DNA from: Deltaproteobacteria bacterium
Lineage (GTDB): Bacteria > Myxococcota_A > Polyangia > HGW-17
Length of the DNA stretch: 64,000 nt
Assembly (NCBI GenBank): GCA_016937155.1
Contig: JAFGWM010000006.1
Location: 38,782-102,781, forward strand
Direction of reading: 5' to 3'
Shown here piece by piece: positions 1 to 8,399 of the stretch. The translations under genes were made by a program, and so were the position numbers. The notes beneath the pieces were generated by a model. The model had not been told where the DNA came from. It saw only the letters and a list, made by a program, of their open reading frames with translations, and made no database searches. Positions within the stretch are counted from its first letter, which is position 1, and each line of letters opens with the position of its first letter.

Positions 1-2
1 CA

Positions 3-3000
3 TATGCAGATACATGCAATATTGCTATTTACGATGCTGCTCAAATATCTGCGTGGGTTAATAATTTTATATCGACAATAGCTTCAGTTCAACATTGGGT
101 CGGGAGGCCAATGGAAAGAGGGTTGAAGCCCTTTAATATGTGGAGCGAAGATGAAGATTTGTCTCGCCTCCCTTTTTCAGCCGTAGATAGTAGAAAAGAT
201 ATTGTGGCTACGCTTGTTGGACAGGTGGCAGAACCAAAATCTTGTTTTCGCATTATAGGTCTGTCTGGTTTGGGTAAAACAAGAACCGCCTTTCAGGTTT
301 TTGTTGAGAATGAAGCCATTAGAAATCTAGTTGTTTATGTCGATGCTAATCACGCTCCCACAATTGATGCGCTGATAGCAGATTGGGTTGGATTGGGTTT
401 AAGAGCAATCTTGATAGTCGATAATTGCGAGTATCGCTTACATGAAAGAATAGCTAAAGAAGTTTGCCGTTCGAGTAGCCAGATAAGCCTATTGACGTTG
501 GACTACAACTTGGAATCTGTTTCGGCACCAACGGTTTGTTTTAGGCTGTGCCCAATGACCGACAAAGAATTATTGCAGTTGTTAACCCCTATATACAAGA
601 ACCAACTGCCCGATCTTGAGAGAATCGCATTGTTTGCACAAGGGTTTCCCCAAATGGCCGTTTTATTGGCAGAAGCTCGCTTAACAGAAGACCCTCGGAT
701 TGGCGAACTTACAGAAGACGAGTTGGCTAACAAGTTGCTATGGAGGCGTGGTGAATCTGAGAACCCTGAGCGGATAAAGGTACTGCAGGCTTGCTCTCTT
801 TTTGATGTGTTTGGAGTTGAAAAAGAGGTAGAAAGTCAACTTGAATTTATTGCGACTATTGTTGGTGCAAGTATCGATAATGTATTCGAATGTGTGCAGG
901 ACTACTCAGAAAGAGGGTTGATTGACCGACGGGGTCGTTATGGCCAGGTTGTTCCAAAGCCATTGGCTATAAGATTAGCTGGCCAATGGTGGACAAAAAC
1001 TAGAGAGCAAAAACAAATAGAACTAGTGGATAGTATTCCAGAAGGAATGATAGAAGGTTTTTGTCATCAAATAGAAAGGATGGATTTTCACACAAATGTT
1101 AAAGAATTAAGCGAGAAACTATGTGGGCCCCAGCGCCCTTTTGGCCAAGCGGGCGTGATCTTATCGGATCGGGGTTCTAGACTCTTTCGCTCATTTGTAG
1201 TCGTGAACCCCGAAGCTACCTGCGCTGCACTATATAAAGTATTGAATGATAGAAATAGCCAGCAGCTTTCTGCCATAGATGGTGCTATTCGAAGAAATTT
1301 AGTGTGGGCGCTTGAGAAACTGTGTTTTCACTCAGAGATATTTCCTGAGGCAGCATGGTGCATGTTACTCTTGGCATCAGCCGAGAATGAAACATATGGC
1401 AACAATGCAACGGGAATGTTTGCTCAGTTATTCAGCATTTCTCTTTCTGGCACAGCGGCAACACCTAAAGCACGTTTTGCTCTCTTAAATAGGGCTTTAG
1501 AGTTGCATCAAGATTCTGTTGATATGGTTGTATTGAAAGCGCTTGAGCAGGCAATCAGTACCTATGGTGGCAGCCGTATGGTAGGCGCTGAGTACCAAGG
1601 CACTAAAGCCCCCCTTAAAGAATGGAAACCCATAATTTGGCAGGATATTTTTGATTACTGGCAAGAGGCCTTTAATTTACTGATTTTTCTGCTTGAACGG
1701 GGAGAGGCCCAGAAAGAAAAAGTACTCTCTGTTATAGGCCAATCAATACGTGGCTTTGTTAGTCGGGGTCGGCTGGAAATGTTAAATTCCGCAATCAATC
1801 AAATTGTGGCTGTTAATGGTAGATATTGGCCAGCTGCTTTAGAAAGTATTAAGCACACTTTTGAGTACGACTCAGAGGGAATGGAGAAAGAGGCCTTTGA
1901 ATCGCTAAATAGTTGGCTGCAATTGCTTAGTCCAGATGAAGCGGCTTTACCAGAAAAATTAAAGATACTTGTGATCAACCCACCTTGGGAACACCACAAA
2001 GGAGATGACGGACATTATATCGATGTTGCTTCTGAAAATGCCAAGGCTTTAGGTGTCGATGTTGCTAAGGATATAGAGGAATTGCTGCCTCATCTTAACT
2101 TGCTACTACAGGGTGAACAAAAGCAATCTTATTCCTTTGGCTATCAGTTAGCGCTTGACCTCACAGATTTAAGGCAGTTGCTGGAGAAATCTTTAGAGCA
2201 GCTTATAAATGCTGACCCTGCGAATCCGAGCTTTATCTTAGGGATATACCGTGGAATTTTCGAAAAATCACACGAGCAGTGGCAAGTTGATATCGATAAA
2301 CTATTGGCTGATGAACGTCTTGTTCGTTTCTATCCAGATTTCATTCGCACTGGTAACATTCGGAAACTGCATCTTGATCAATTATTTGAATTAATTCGTA
2401 GCGGAGTTATCTCGCCCAATAGCGCAAACGCATTAAGTTATGGAAGCGTCACCGCTGGCATTGATCAAACAACAATGATGGAATTCTGTCTATCTCTTGC
2501 GACGTTAGGCGGCAATGCAAGTTGGACAGCTTTGAATGTGATCTACATGTACTGTTTTGGCAATAAGGGAAGTATTAGAACACTTAGCGATCCGCTGAAA
2601 CAGCTTGTTTCCAGCGTGCCTCTAAATAGAGAGCAGCAGGGCGCAACAACAGACACATATCATTGGCGTGACTTGGCGGAGAAGTTGTTAAAGGAACCGG
2701 ATGAGGATTTTGCAATAGCATTAACGAAACAGCTTATTGATGCTTGCCATCACGGTTTAAATCATGGAGATATATGGCATTATAATAAACCATTGCTACT
2801 TGATCTTATGCGTGAGTACGTTGATAAACTATGGCCGATATTCGGAGATGCCATTATCCAGGCGGAGGGTATGGAGCGGTATTGGTTGCAACAATTGCTT
2901 GAACGTGAAAATAGTTTTTCGAACCAGTTACCTAGCGTCTTGTCTGTGGTACCGGTCGAGAGTGTTATCTCTTGGTGTGAGGAACAACCTGTATTAGGGC

Positions 3001-3320
3001 CGAGTTTTGTTGCTAGCTGTATAAATATCTTTGAAACAGCTGATGAGCAACAACGACCTTCAGATTTGTTTATAGCTTTGCTAGTGCGATTCGGTGACGA
3101 TGAACGTGTAATAAGTGGCCTAAGGGCCAATATGGGTACTCGGGGATGGTCAGGCTCTCTAGTACCCTACCTCGAAGCTGACAAAGCTGCGCTTAGCTCT
3201 TTAATAGAGCATGAAAGTAACAACGTAAGACTATGGGTGAAAGACCAAATTGCATACATCAATCGGCAAATAGATTCTGAGTCGATTAGAGACGAAGAGA
3301 GAGATTTAGGGCTATTCTAA
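3..3320 (+). CDS. STAND-like P-loop NTPase, 5' end outside window
   Basis: Large cytoplasmic protein, probably a STAND-class NTPase. Counting from the internal ATG at 111, a Walker A motif GLSGLGKTR lies near residues 50-58 and a Walker B-like LIVDN near 101-105. The remaining roughly 950 residues are mostly helical and repeat-like, as in STAND sensor regions, with no recognisable named repeat. The ATG at 111 is probably not the start: the same frame is open to the first base of the window, and the 36 upstream codons read like protein (IYDAAQISAWVNN is a clear helix). That stretch resembles the linker after an N-terminal effector such as an Mrr-like nuclease in defence STANDs, but the effector itself is not visible. 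An attC-like site follows the stop, so this may be an integron cassette. NTPase assignment is fairly sure; a role in phage defence is inference. Confidence 0.7.
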   Translation, partial: YADTCNIAIYDAAQISAWVNNFISTIASVQHWVGRPMERGLKPFNMWSEDEDLSRLPFSAVDSRKDIVATLVGQVAEPKSCFRIIGLSGLGKTRTAFQVFVENEAIRNLVVYVDANHAPTIDALIADWVGLGLRAILIVDNCEYRLHERIAKEVCRSSSQISLLTLDYNLESVSAPTVCFRLCPMTDKELLQLLTPIYKNQLPDLERIALFAQGFPQMAVLLAEARLTEDPRIGELTEDELANKLLWRRGESENPERIKVLQACSLFDVFGVEKEVESQLEFIATIVGASIDNVFECVQDYSERGLIDRRGRYGQVVPKPLAIRLAGQWWTKTREQKQIELVDSIPEGMIEGFCHQIERMDFHTNVKELSEKLCGPQRPFGQAGVILSDRGSRLFRSFVVVNPEATCAALYKVLNDRNSQQLSAIDGAIRRNLVWALEKLCFHSEIFPEAAWCMLLLASAENETYGNNATGMFAQLFSISLSGTAATPKARFALLNRALELHQDSVDMVVLKALEQAISTYGGSRMVGAEYQGTKAPLKEWKPIIWQDIFDYWQEAFNLLIFLLERGEAQKEKVLSVIGQSIRGFVSRGRLEMLNSAINQIVAVNGRYWPAALESIKHTFEYDSEGMEKEAFESLNSWLQLLSPDEAALPEKLKILVINPPWEHHKGDDGHYIDVASENAKALGVDVAKDIEELLPHLNLLLQGEQKQSYSFGYQLALDLTDLRQLLEKSLEQLINADPANPSFILGIYRGIFEKSHEQWQVDIDKLLADERLVRFYPDFIRTGNIRKLHLDQLFELIRSGVISPNSANALSYGSVTAGIDQTTMMEFCLSLATLGGNASWTALNVIYMYCFGNKGSIRTLSDPLKQLVSSVPLNREQQGATTDTYHWRDLAEKLLKEPDEDFAIALTKQLIDACHHGLNHGDIWHYNKPLLLDLMREYVDKLWPIFGDAIIQAEGMERYWLQQLLERENSFSNQLPSVLSVVPVESVISWCEEQPVLGPSFVASCINIFETADEQQRPSDLFIALLVRFGDDERVISGLRANMGTRGWSGSLVPYLEADKAALSSLIEHESNNVRLWVKDQIAYINRQIDSESIRDEERDLGLF

Positions 3321-3350
3321 CTTTGAATCAATATCTATTGGGGACAACCA

Positions 3351-3421
3351 CATAACAAATCACTGCACTGGATTTTTACTCCGCTGCGCTGCATAAAAAC
3401 CGGTTACGCGCAACGTTATAC
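3351..3421 (+). other. attC-like integron recombination site
   Basis: About 70 bp starting 30 bp after the STAND gene stop. The left end reads CATAACAA and the right end AACGTTATAC, so the outer boxes are complementary apart from one position. Inside, TTTTTA pairs with TAAAAA around the core CTCCGCTGCGCTGC, and CTGG faces CCGG. This is the architecture of Vibrio-type attC sites (R''-L'' / L'-R' with a folded centre). The outer L boxes pair only partly, and the strict RYYYAAC/GTTRRRY consensus is broken at one position on each side. A generic hairpin or a rho-independent terminator is less likely because no T-run follows. Confidence 0.55.
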
Positions 3422-3582
3422 AGGAAGACAAATGTTGATGAACGAAATTATAGATAAATAAAAAAAATAATTATCCAGAAACGATATAGCGACTATTGAT
3501 ATTTATAATCCAAGTAGCCACTCATTGCCCTCTTCCATCCTAGCGAAGGTGACGATACCGAGCGATGAATGATGAGGTATGA

Positions 3583-3745
3583 ATGATGAATAAAAAAATA
3601 AAAAAACTCAGCATTCGCCGGAAGTGGAGATTATGTACTGTGGCTCAAGGAGCTAAAGGCAAAGATTCGTTCGACGCAAATCAGGGCTGTGTTGGCTGCG
3701 AGTCGAACCTTGCTCAACGACTTTCAGATACCCAAAAGAATTTGA
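3583..3745 (+). pseudogene. Frameshifted N-terminal remnant of a DUF1016 (YhcG-type) nuclease gene
   Basis: The ATG at 3583 opens MMNKKIKKLSIRR. After a one-base frame change near 3615-3625 the downstream frame (from 3602, stop at 3743) reads GDYVLWLKELKAKIRSTQ and continues IRAVLAASRTLL. This matches the usual N-terminal pattern of DUF1016 proteins (Y..WL..LK..IR..QI.A...N..L). The family is a PD-(D/E)XK-type nuclease of about 350 residues; here only about 55 residues survive. A GAGGT motif precedes the ATG. A second open stretch in another frame (3738-3869, 43 codons) follows and is not recognisable. The family match is by eye, so moderate confidence. Confidence 0.45.
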
Positions 3746-4007
3746 TGGGAACAACTCTATTAAAATGGACTATGGCACAGTCAAGTTGAGAATTCTAAAG
3801 GAAGTGGTGGGAGCCATGTCAATCATTCTGGAAGGTTCGGCGGCCGCCATTTCAGAGTATCTAGACTAAAAAAATGATTGGGGGTAAGAACCGGGTTCAT
3901 GAGGAATATGATAAAAAAATATATGGAAAAATGTACATTTGACAACTTTCTTCGTTAGTGCTTTTCTGTTTTGTGTCTGGAAAATATGTAAGATGTGGAG
4001 GTTATAT

Positions 4008-4706
4008 ATGGGTTGTGATACAGGAATAAAGCCAAGGAAAAAAGTAACGCAAGTAGATACAATACAGGAAATTAAAGAGGAGAAAAAGAAGATGAGTTCA
4101 ACAATGGTTAGACAGGAAATGCCTGAGTTCAAAATGGATGCTTATGATGCAAAATCAGGGCATTTTACTACAGTTTCTAATGAAGATTATAAAGGGAAAT
4201 GGACAGTTATTTGTTTTTATCCTGCTGACTTCACTTTTGTTTGCCCTACAGAAATAGCAGCTATGAATGCAAAATATGATGATTTTCAGGATCTCAATAC
4301 AGAGATTTTAGCTGTTTCAGTAGATTCTAAATTCTCTCACAAAAGATTTGCAGAAACCGAACCTATTTTGAAAGATTTAAAATTAATGATGGGAGCTGAT
4401 TCAAATCAGGAAGTGAGTCGTGCTTTTGGTGTATTGATCGAGGAGGAAGGTGTTGCACTAAGAGGGCGTTTTCTGTTTAATCCCGATGGAATTTGTGTTG
4501 CTCAGGAAGTTCAGGCAGACTCTGTTGGAAGAAATGTTAATGAGTTCCTGAGACAGGTTCAGGCCTGGCAGTACGCAACTAAGACTGGAGAAGTATGTCC
4601 CGCAGGTTGGAGACCTGGGAAGAAAACTTTACCAGTAAATACAGATGCTGAGAAAATGGCCGGTCGTGTTGGTGACTATATAACAATAGAAGAAATTCTA
4701 AGTTAA
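4008..4706 (+). CDS. Typical 2-Cys peroxiredoxin (AhpC/Prx1 type)
   Basis: Cytoplasmic thiol peroxidase that reduces hydrogen peroxide and organic peroxides. The peroxidatic Cys lies in FTFVCPTE and the resolving Cys near the C terminus in VCPAGW; the C-terminal extension typical of AhpC is present. The start at 4008 has GGAGG six bases upstream and gives 232 residues, with a 28-residue Lys/Glu-rich N-terminal extension. A second good start at 4092 (MSSTMVRQEM, preceded by GAGGAG) gives the usual family length of about 204, and both may be used. A TTG at 3939 is in frame but coincides with a TTGACA -35-like box and has no ribosome site. No AhpF or other reductase is nearby. The gene is monocistronic, between a decayed region and about 0.7 kb of noncoding DNA. 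Confidence 0.93.
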   Translation: MGCDTGIKPRKKVTQVDTIQEIKEEKKKMSSTMVRQEMPEFKMDAYDAKSGHFTTVSNEDYKGKWTVICFYPADFTFVCPTEIAAMNAKYDDFQDLNTEILAVSVDSKFSHKRFAETEPILKDLKLMMGADSNQEVSRAFGVLIEEEGVALRGRFLFNPDGICVAQEVQADSVGRNVNEFLRQVQAWQYATKTGEVCPAGWRPGKKTLPVNTDAEKMAGRVGDYITIEEILS

Positions 4707-5391
4707 AGAAATATACGAATGTAAGCATTTTCCGGGATATTTCTGATTCCTGCTTGGGTGTTGTAACTCAATATCTCAGATGTCAACTTTTTCAGATCCA
4801 GAAGTGGTCTTAACTGTTTAAACTTATTGCTTTTTACAGTATGCTTCAGGCAGGAGTTGACACAGGGTGTCGGGGGTTTTCCGGGCTTTCCGGAGAGTCG
4901 GAGCGGGCAGGTGATGAATATGCCCATCATGATTCTGAGTTGTTTGTTGGAAACAACTGTGCGGGCTGTTTTTGCCCAGTCCTGATACCAGGCCCACATT
5001 TCGCGATTTTACTGACCAAGGCTGGTGCGACAATTAGAATTGGACACTGGCGAACGCGCAAGTATTCCTTCTAGGGGGTGTGGCCCGTGATACTGCAAAT
5101 TGCCTGAGCAGGCAAACGATCTGGAGGCCAACACCATTATGGAATTTATGCTGGAAAAGTACTGTAGGGACTAGGTACATAGGTAACATATTAGGGTTAA
5201 AAAAACTGTAATAAAAAATCTAGTAATGGAGGGTTTGATTGGTCATTTTTACGTTCGCATAAAAACACAGACAGGCCACTGAGTGCAAAGCACATTGTTG
5301 ATTTTAGAAATTGTTGTATATTGGTTTTGTGCAAGTGTGCCATATACATGCAACTGCACACATTGAAACACCAAGAAGGTGAAAATATCCC
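4707..5391. other. Long intergenic stretch, no supported gene
   Basis: About 685 bp after the peroxiredoxin gene. Short open frames exist on both strands (for example minus 4703-4999 and plus 4841-5074), but none has a convincing ribosome site, family motif or protein-like composition. The 4870-5150 part is richer in G and C than its flanks. I suspect the scar of a lost mobile element, but I see no transposase motif, terminal inverted repeat or target duplication. The last 15 bp (AAGAAGGTG) serve as ribosome site for the next gene. Confidence 0.4.
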
Positions 5392-6771
5392 ATGAAATAT
5401 ATCCCTTGTTACCTGTTCATTTTATTTGCGTTGTCGATTACTTCCTGTTCCAACAATAAATCCAACGGCACCGAACCGGTATATGAGCCGGATGTGGAAG
5501 ATCTGGATGACGATGGATTACCCAAGCAGGGTTTTGAAGTCCAAGTACCAGTAATAGTAGGCACCCAAGAATACATAATTGATCTAGCTGAATGGGATAT
5601 TCCCAACACAGGGACCGATGCCACCAAGACGACCGCCAACCTGCAAGCGGCAGTTGACTGGGCGCACGACGAAGGATACAACCGCGTGGTGTTGCCAGAA
5701 GGCAACTATCTGGTGAGCGAAGACGTCAACGACATTTACCAGGGCGGAATTGATATTTATGGGGATACGGAGTTTGTGTTCAGTGATGGTGCTGTGCTGA
5801 CCATGGACACGAACGACAAATGGAATTACTGCGTGCTGCGATTAAATGGCGACAACATAATCGTGCGCGATGGAGTTATTGTCGGAGATCGGGACACCCA
5901 TGTGTTTACCCCCCGCGATGACGGCAGCACGGCCCACGATGAAGGGCATGGTATTTGTGTGTGGGAAAACAGCAACGTGCTCATTGAGAATATGGAAATA
6001 CAAGATTTGACCGGGGATGGTGTGCTGGTACTGGATGCAACCGACATCATGTTTACCAACAATATGATTTTCAATAATCGACGTCAGGGAATTTCAATTG
6101 TTGGGGGCGTACGCATTGCAGTACAAGATAATGAGATACATCACATCAACGGGACAGCGCCACAGTTTGGAATTGACATTGAAGGTCCCGGGCGTGTCGA
6201 TGAAGATATTCTGATTCAAAACAACAATTTTCATCACAACGCCGGGGGCGATATTGTAAACGCAACTGGCGAGAATGTGTACATTCTGGACAACGTGATG
6301 GAGCAGGGTGAGGGCAGCACATACACTGATGGTCCCATTGTGAGCTGGCATAAAACCCACAACATTATTGCAAGAAATACCATCACCATGGTCGATGGCT
6401 CTGCAAATGGACGTCTAGGGTACATCCAATACTCGGGGGGCGGAGACAAAGGGCATAACCGAGCAACCTATGTGCACGATAATGTCTGCAACAGTTGTGG
6501 CATGTACATGTACAAGAGTTCACAGGCGGATGTGCGCCGCAATCAATTCCTTGGGTACTTTATGGCCTTCAGTGAATTTGTAAACCTCATTCTGATTGAT
6601 AATCTCGTGACCTATTCTGAAGATCACCCGAACCTCAGGTATTGCTGGTCATACAGGTTTGACGATGTCACGGGTTTTGCCAGTGGAAACCGTCTGGGAG
6701 AGGACCTGGAAGAAATACCCCTGTCAGAAACCGAACCTTACACACTACAATGTGTTCTCGACGGCTGGTGA
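5392..6771 (+). CDS. Right-handed beta-helix (pectate-lyase fold) lipoprotein
   Basis: 459-residue exported lipoprotein. The signal peptide MKYIPCYLFILFALSITSC ends in a lipobox (ITSC), followed by an acidic Asn/Asp-rich linker. From about residue 85 a parallel beta-helix begins (NLQAAVDWAHDEGYNRVVLP, then GNYLV), continuing with many short turns rich in N-N and G-V (residues 150-400), as in pectate lyase-superfamily and NosD/Beta_helix families. These usually bind or cleave acidic polysaccharides. I see no intact catalytic signature that fixes a substrate, so enzymatic activity is open. AAGAAGGTG lies about 10 bases before the ATG. Codon use is visibly richer in G/C than the genes from 7070 onward, and the gene stands alone, suggesting acquisition. 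Confidence 0.8.
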   Translation: MKYIPCYLFILFALSITSCSNNKSNGTEPVYEPDVEDLDDDGLPKQGFEVQVPVIVGTQEYIIDLAEWDIPNTGTDATKTTANLQAAVDWAHDEGYNRVVLPEGNYLVSEDVNDIYQGGIDIYGDTEFVFSDGAVLTMDTNDKWNYCVLRLNGDNIIVRDGVIVGDRDTHVFTPRDDGSTAHDEGHGICVWENSNVLIENMEIQDLTGDGVLVLDATDIMFTNNMIFNNRRQGISIVGGVRIAVQDNEIHHINGTAPQFGIDIEGPGRVDEDILIQNNNFHHNAGGDIVNATGENVYILDNVMEQGEGSTYTDGPIVSWHKTHNIIARNTITMVDGSANGRLGYIQYSGGGDKGHNRATYVHDNVCNSCGMYMYKSSQADVRRNQFLGYFMAFSEFVNLILIDNLVTYSEDHPNLRYCWSYRFDDVTGFASGNRLGEDLEEIPLSETEPYTLQCVLDGW

Positions 6772-7069
6772 TCGGCTGACGAGAGCCCTCTGTGTCAGAC
6801 ATAGATGTCGCTGTTTATAAGAGATTCATTTCCGGAGCATCATTAGGGTTCATTCCAGCCTCATCAGTGTGCTGCGCCGGATTCGTACAGGTTACGACGG
6901 ACGTCTACAGTATTAAAGATGCAACAACAGATAACTTTGGCAGCAGGCAAAATTATTGTGAAATACACGATTAGTGAAGGATATATAAGTTCAGAAATAA
7001 CGCTGACTGATTCGGCTGCAATTGTGACGGGAAAAAACACCGATATGTTTTAATCTGAGGTCACTTTAG
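6772..7069. other. Intergenic stretch with possible gene remnant
   Basis: About 300 bp between the beta-helix gene and the end of the convergent minus-strand operon. A short frame from ATG 6919 to TAA 7053 (44 residues, reading QITLAAGKIIVKYTISEG and onward) looks protein-like, but it has no good ribosome site and stops interrupt the frame just upstream. It is most likely the tail of a lost gene. Confidence 0.3.
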
Positions 7070-8368
7070 TTACTTTGTCTGATTTTTCTGGATTTGAAGG
7101 GAAATCTCGTTCATGAAGTTTTTCAGCATATTGTCATCAAGATTTTTAATTATCAGAGAGAACTGAGCAGTTCTTGACTCCATATTCACAAGTCTTGAAT
7201 GAAAACAGCACACCTGAGTATCTTTACCAACCCCGGCTTCAACCAAAGATGAAAGTGCTATTACTCTGGTATTGGCGGTGGCACGGCATCCACACCATAT
7301 CTGTGTTTTCTCAATCATGAGAACACGCTGATTTGTAAGTACCAGCATTACTCTGATAAATCCACCGGTAATGGTAACAGTAAATGCCTGATATTTTGCC
7401 AGAAGTTTTAGTAAAGGGTTTGTTCCCAGAAAGAAGCCATCTCCCTCAATAGCGGTTATTATGTTTTCACCCTGAAGCAACTGAATTCCCTCCATCAAAG
7501 AATTGAAGTTCTTTGGCATCGGAAAATTTCCACTTCCCGCCGCAGGGGGTTGAGCACCAACAGGAGGTGGAGGATTCCCCTGCGGAGGCGGAGGATTCCC
7601 CTGCGGAGGCGGAGGATTCCCCTGCGGAGGCGGAGGATTCTGTGAGCTTGCCTGCGGGGGCATTTGCTGCTGAGGTGGCAATGACTGAGGTGGCTGCATT
7701 GCCTGAGCGTCTAAAATTGTAGCACCCCCACCCACAAAAGGAACAGCAGCGGCGCCAGGTACTGGCTGCTGGGGAGGCATTTGCTGCTGCGGAGGCATTT
7801 GCTGTTGCGGAGGCATTTGCTGCTGCGGAGGCATTTGCTGTTGCGGAGGCATCTGCTGTTGCGGAGGCATCTGCTGCTGGGGAGGCATTTGCTGTTGCGG
7901 AGGCATTTGCTGTTGCGGAGGCATTTGCTGCTGGGGAGGTACTGGTTGTGATGCTGCAGTTCCCTCTTTTTGCTCATTAACCATCTGAGCCAGCATTCCC
8001 GCCATACCAGGGCCTGCCATCATGGTTTTTTTAACCTGACGTTTCTGGGGATCCTGAGTAACATTGCTGGAAGGAGATGCAACCGGCGGCATCTGCTGCG
8101 GAGGCATTTGCTGTTGCAGCATCGGATTCGGAGCCTGAGGCTGTGAACTCTGAGTCGCTTGTGGTGGCGAAGGAGCCTGACCAACCTGAGGCGGGCTGAC
8201 TTTCCCTTCTTTTTGTTCGTTAACCATTTGAGCCAGCATTCCCGCCATACCAGGGCCTGCCATCATGGTTTTTTTAACCTCTCTTTTTGCTGGTTGTTGC
8301 TGTTTACCACAACTTGGGCAAAAAGACTGCGAGGGATTAATAGGAGCTCCACATTCAGTGCAATTCAT
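7070..8368 (-). CDS. Zinc-ribbon, Pro/Gln-rich protein with C-terminal PH-like domain
   Basis: 432 residues, last gene of a four-gene minus operon. Residues 1-25 form a zinc ribbon (CTECG...CPSCG). Two near-identical copies of a motif starting KKTMMAGPGMAGMLAQMVNE follow (around residues 32 and 114). A low-complexity region comes next: nine PPQQQM units, then four NPPPPQG units. The last 140 residues are a compact beta-rich domain, probably PH-like (bPH), with GDGFFLGTNP, a CGC motif and a CCFH motif. The same domain makes up the neighbouring protein encoded at 8400-8861. There is no signal peptide, so it is cytoplasmic. KKTM motifs in zinc-ribbon proteins are common in myxobacteria and may be phosphorylation sites; that is inference. 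Function unknown. Confidence 0.75.
   Translation of the reverse strand: MNCTECGAPINPSQSFCPSCGKQQQPAKREVKKTMMAGPGMAGMLAQMVNEQKEGKVSPPQVGQAPSPPQATQSSQPQAPNPMLQQQMPPQQMPPVASPSSNVTQDPQKRQVKKTMMAGPGMAGMLAQMVNEQKEGTAASQPVPPQQQMPPQQQMPPQQQMPPQQQMPPQQQMPPQQQMPPQQQMPPQQQMPPQQQMPPQQPVPGAAAVPFVGGGATILDAQAMQPPQSLPPQQQMPPQASSQNPPPPQGNPPPPQGNPPPPQGNPPPPVGAQPPAAGSGNFPMPKNFNSLMEGIQLLQGENIITAIEGDGFFLGTNPLLKLLAKYQAFTVTITGGFIRVMLVLTNQRVLMIEKTQIWCGCRATANTRVIALSSLVEAGVGKDTQVCCFHSRLVNMESRTAQFSLIIKNLDDNMLKNFMNEISLQIQKNQTK
7562..7645 (-). repeat. 21-bp in-frame tandem repeat (NPPPPQG)
   Basis: Four adjacent near-identical 21-bp units inside the gene at 7070-8368, each containing GGAGGCGGAGGATTCCCCTG on the plus strand. 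They encode a heptapeptide proline linker just before the PH-like domain. Likely length-variable by slippage. Confidence 0.85.
7776..7937 (-). repeat. 18-bp in-frame tandem repeat (PPQQQM), nine units
   Basis: Nine 18-bp units of the type GGCATTTGCTGYTGSGGA on the plus strand, differing only at third codon positions, encode nine QQQMPP hexapeptides. They form a flexible linker. Near identity implies recent expansion. Confidence 0.9.
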
Positions 8369-8399
8369 GACCTGTTTTCCTCATTATGGTTGTCAAAAA

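Noticed and set aside
3351..3421. Rho-independent terminator of the STAND gene
   Set aside because: The stem is A/T-rich with long mismatched outer arms and no following T-run; the outer complementary boxes fit attC better.
3939..4007. Longer N terminus for the peroxiredoxin from a TTG
   Set aside because: The TTG is part of a TTGACA box and lacks a ribosome site, while 4008 has a perfect GGAGG.
4703..5033. Possible transposase fragments on the minus strand
   Set aside because: No DDE, HUH or serine-recombinase motif, no inverted repeats, and poor protein-like composition in all frames.
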